Shown here: positions 62,265 through 64,000 of the stretch, piece after piece
Position numbering within the stretch: the first letter of the stretch is position 1
Layout of the letters: every line of letters begins with the position of its first letter
NCBI RefSeq assembly: GCF_001612905.1
Contig: NZ_BDBI01000002.1
Span: 496,001-560,000, forward strand
Direction of reading: 5' to 3'
Origin: Nocardia ignorata NBRC 108230
Lineage (GTDB): Bacteria > Actinomycetota > Actinomycetes > Mycobacteriales > Mycobacteriaceae
Length of the DNA: 64,000 bases
Position numbers and translations under genes: made by a program
Notes under the pieces: model-generated
Database searches by the model: none
Seen by the model: the letters and a program-made list of their open reading frames with translations, nothing else
Told to the model about the DNA's origin: nothing

Positions 62265-62911
62265 TGGCTAGGCAAGCGCGCGCGGAGATCACCCGCGACT
62301 CCGTCCTTGCTGGCGCTGCCGATGTCTTTCTCCGTTTGGGCTACGCCAACGCGAGCCTCAGCGAAATCATCGCGCAGTCCAATGTGACCAAGGGCGCCTT
62401 GTACTTTCACTTCGGCTCCAAGGAGGAGCTGGCACGGGCGGTGGTCGATCAGGGCAACGAACGGCTCATCGGGTCGTGTCAGGGTTTCTTCGATTCCCGG
62501 GTGCCCGCGCTCGAGGCGTGCATCGGCATCACCTATGTGGTCGCCGATCTGTCGATGAACGATCCGATGGTCGGTGCGATGCTCAAGCTCACCCACCAGA
62601 TCGGTGACTATCGCGGCGCCCAGGGCGACAACATCGCCAAGACCTGGGGTGAGACGTACCGGGTGCTGTCGGAGCGCGCGATCTCCCAGGGCGACCTGCT
62701 CGCCGATCTCGACGCCGAGGTGGTCGGGCTGTTGCTGCAGGAACTCACCGCGGGCGTGCACATCGTCGCGGTGGGCACCGAGTCGATGGACCAGATGGCC
62801 ACCCGGATGGAACGGGCCTGGTATTTCCTGCTGCCCTCGATCGTTCCGCCCGAGAAGCTGTCGTATTTCCGGGAGTTCGCGGCGCGCCGGTTGCGCCGCT
62901 ACGTGGTCTAG
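62264..62911 (+). CDS. TetR regulator of the ScbR/ArpA (gamma-butyrolactone receptor-like) group
   Basis: 215 residues. The N-terminus MARQARAEITRDSVLAGAAD, with VFLRLGYANASLSEIIAQSN and TKGALYFHFGSKEELARAVV, is the pattern of autoregulator receptors such as ArpA/ScbR. The ligand half includes ARTHR-like helices (MLKLTHQIGDYRGAQGDN) and a Trp in RAWYFLLPSIVPP. Family members bind gamma-butyrolactones or antibiotics and often repress themselves and secondary metabolism. No AfsA-type synthase is in the window, so it may be a pseudo-receptor. The stop shares CTAG with the convergent gene. Confidence 0.82.
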   Translation: MARQARAEITRDSVLAGAADVFLRLGYANASLSEIIAQSNVTKGALYFHFGSKEELARAVVDQGNERLIGSCQGFFDSRVPALEACIGITYVVADLSMNDPMVGAMLKLTHQIGDYRGAQGDNIAKTWGETYRVLSERAISQGDLLADLDAEVVGLLLQELTAGVHIVAVGTESMDQMATRMERAWYFLLPSIVPPEKLSYFREFAARRLRRYVV

Positions 62912-63531
62912 ACGCTGCGGTCGGTGGCGAGCACGGCCCGCACGTCGGCGTCGGGTCCGCTCGCCTCGATCCGCACCTCGTCGCGACCGAAGGCGTGCAG
63001 CAGCAGTTCCGAGGGCTGGCCGGTGAGCACGACCGCGTCGCCGGTGCCCGCGTGCGCGGTGATCCGGTCACCGCCCGGAGTTGCAAGCACCAGCGGCGCG
63101 GGTGACTTGCGGTAGTTCGCCCGGGCGATCGCTCGCAGCGCCCGCCACAGTCGCTGCTCGTCGGCATCGTCCAATTGCCTTGGCTCCCAACCTGGTTCGC
63201 CGCGGCGGATGTCTTCGTGGTGGATGAACATCTCGGTCAGGTTCACCACCGCGTCGACCGGGCGCAGTGGTGACCACAGCGGTGGCCCGGTGCGGATCTG
63301 CTCGGCGAGCACCGGGAACGGGCGCTGCCGGATCTTGGCCTGTTGTCTGTCTAGGTAGCCCGCCATCGGCTTCAGGAGGATGCCGAGCGCGGCGTCGGGC
63401 CTGCGCTCGCGCACCACCAGATGGGCGGCGAGGTCGTAGACGGTCCAGGTGCCACACAGCGTCGGCGCTTCGGCACCCGCCGCGAGTGCCGACCGAACAA
63501 GGGCGTGGCGTTCACGTTGAGCCAGACTCAC
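62908..63531 (-). CDS. TIGR03085/DinB-like mycothiol-dependent-type metal-binding protein
   Basis: 207 residues from GTG 63531. The N-terminus LAQRERHALVRSALAAGAEAPTLCGTWTVYDLAAHLVVRERRPDAA matches (in parts) the four-helix maleylpyruvate-isomerase/DinB-like domain, with metal-ligand candidates in DLAAHL, and HHEDIRRGEPG in the middle. The C-terminal part is a compact SCP2-like alpha-beta domain (HAGTGDAVVLTGQPSELLLH). This is the TIGR03085 architecture common in actinobacteria with mycothiol. Reaction unknown. TAGGGT upstream could be the -10 of a leaderless message. It is divergent from mfd. Confidence 0.82.
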   Translation of the reverse strand: MSLAQRERHALVRSALAAGAEAPTLCGTWTVYDLAAHLVVRERRPDAALGILLKPMAGYLDRQQAKIRQRPFPVLAEQIRTGPPLWSPLRPVDAVVNLTEMFIHHEDIRRGEPGWEPRQLDDADEQRLWRALRAIARANYRKSPAPLVLATPGGDRITAHAGTGDAVVLTGQPSELLLHAFGRDEVRIEASGPDADVRAVLATDRSV

Positions 63532-63649
63532 ACCTGCGACCCTACGCCGGGTGGCCGGTGCCTCGCCCAGCTCGGGGACATGTCGGAGCCGGTGACTAGA
63601 CTTTGCTACGTCCTCCTCGACCACCCCGTCTGCGCATTCAGGAGCGTTC

Positions 63650-64000
63650 ATGTCCTCCCTTCGTCCCCCGCTCGCCGGTCTGGCCGAGGCGGCTGGGGGT
63701 GATGCCGCGCTGCGGACGGTGGCCGATCTGGTCGGCAAGTCCGGGGTGGAACTGGTCGCCCCCTCGGCGGTGCGCGCGTTCGTCGCGAGCACCGTGGCCG
63801 CCCAGCGCCCGCTGGTCGTCGTCACAGCCACCGGCCGCGAGGCCGACGACCTGACCGTCGAGCTGGCCGAGATGCTCGGCGACTCGGTGGCGATGTTCCC
63901 GTCGTGGGAGACGCTGCCGCACGAACGCCTCTCACCCGGCGCCGACACGGTCGGGCGCAGGCTCGAGGTGCTGCGCAGGCTCGCCCACCCCGACGACCCG
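63650..64000 (+). CDS. mfd: transcription-repair coupling factor Mfd, N-terminal part
   Basis: 117 codons are present and the frame runs off the window. [21 protein letters not shown] is followed by [20 protein letters not shown] and then [14 protein letters not shown], the well-conserved UvrB-homology start of Mfd. The complete protein (about 1,200 residues) displaces stalled RNA polymerase and recruits UvrA. AGGAG five bases before ATG 63650 fixes the start. The TetR-mfd order matches what I recall from mycobacteria. Confidence 0.93.
   Translation, partial: MSSLRPPLAGLAEAAGGDAALRTVADLVGKSGVELVAPSAVRAFVASTVAAQRPLVVVTATGREADDLTVELAEMLGDSVAMFPSWETLPHERLSPGADTVGRRLEVLRRLAHPDDP

Noticed and set aside
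62264-62911. Complete gamma-butyrolactone signalling locus
   Set aside because: Only the receptor-like gene is present; no AfsA-type synthase or biosynthetic genes are in the window.

Overview
The window is about 64 kb of high-GC actinobacterial chromosome and most likely comes from Nocardia or a close mycolic-acid-containing relative. The evidence is an antigen 85-type mycolyltransferase, a mycobacterial-type protein O-mannosyltransferase, RpfB, ergothioneine genes, frequent GTG/TTG starts, many leaderless-looking starts and four-base ATGA/GTGA overlaps. From memory of that genome, a backbone of genes follows the Mycobacterium tuberculosis Rv0995-Rv1020 neighbourhood: rimJ, sepX/glpR, rsmI, pmt, arcA, metG, tatD, rpfB, ksgA, ispE, pks16, pth, rplY, prs, glmU, a TetR gene and mfd. 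Accessory blocks have been inserted and some segments inverted.

Layout. 1-1.6 kb: end of rimJ, sepX and tRNA-Ala(CGC). 1.6-24.9 kb: an accessory region. It holds an alpha/beta hydrolase divergent from a BTAD regulator, a TetR/SDR pair, a GtrA protein, a drug-type ABC exporter, a 1047-residue AfsR-like regulator, a DUF4097 protein, an MFS pump, a mycolyltransferase, a YfhO-like membrane protein and a tandem pair of GyrI-like proteins. It ends with a ThiF-nitroreductase fusion, a GAF-GGDEF-EAL protein, a hypothetical protein and a GT4 glycosyltransferase. 24.9-41.7 kb: housekeeping (rsmI, pmt, arcA, soxR, metG, tatD, rpfB, ksgA, ispE, an ABC-F protein), interrupted by a decayed toxin-antitoxin pair, a duplicated secreted lipase and an orphan copper chaperone. 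41.7-49 kb: a DUF4393/DUF445/DUF4393 module, a SnoaL-like protein, prfC, rplY and pth. 49-56.7 kb: a pks16-type acyl-activating enzyme and the ergothioneine genes, with egtE divergent from egtA-egtB-egtC-egtD. 56.8-64 kb: small conserved proteins, prs-glmU, tRNA-Gln(TTG), two TetR regulators and the start of mfd.

The strongest unexpected signal is regulatory. The promoter of the ABC exporter (6733-6789) and that of the DUF4097 gene (11697-11753) carry the same array of four GTGTCAG-like heptamers with identical 12/11/11-bp spacing. Each array is followed, 10 nt later, by GACTGT or GACAGT. Heptamer direct repeats with about 11-bp periodicity are the known binding pattern of SARP/AfsR-type regulators, and an AfsR-like gene lies between the two sites. 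This suggests a compact self-contained regulon.

Other points of interest are micro-ORFs fitted by stop/start overlap or abutment onto egtA-egtB, the ThiF fusion gene and the last TetR gene. There is also a PIN toxin that has lost its catalytic regions beside an intact antitoxin-like gene, paralogous Abi-alpha-type proteins bracketing a DUF445 protein, a SoxR box between soxR and arcA, and a perfect 18-bp inverted repeat that contains the stop codons of both ksgA and copZ. All family calls come from reading the sequence; no database search was run.
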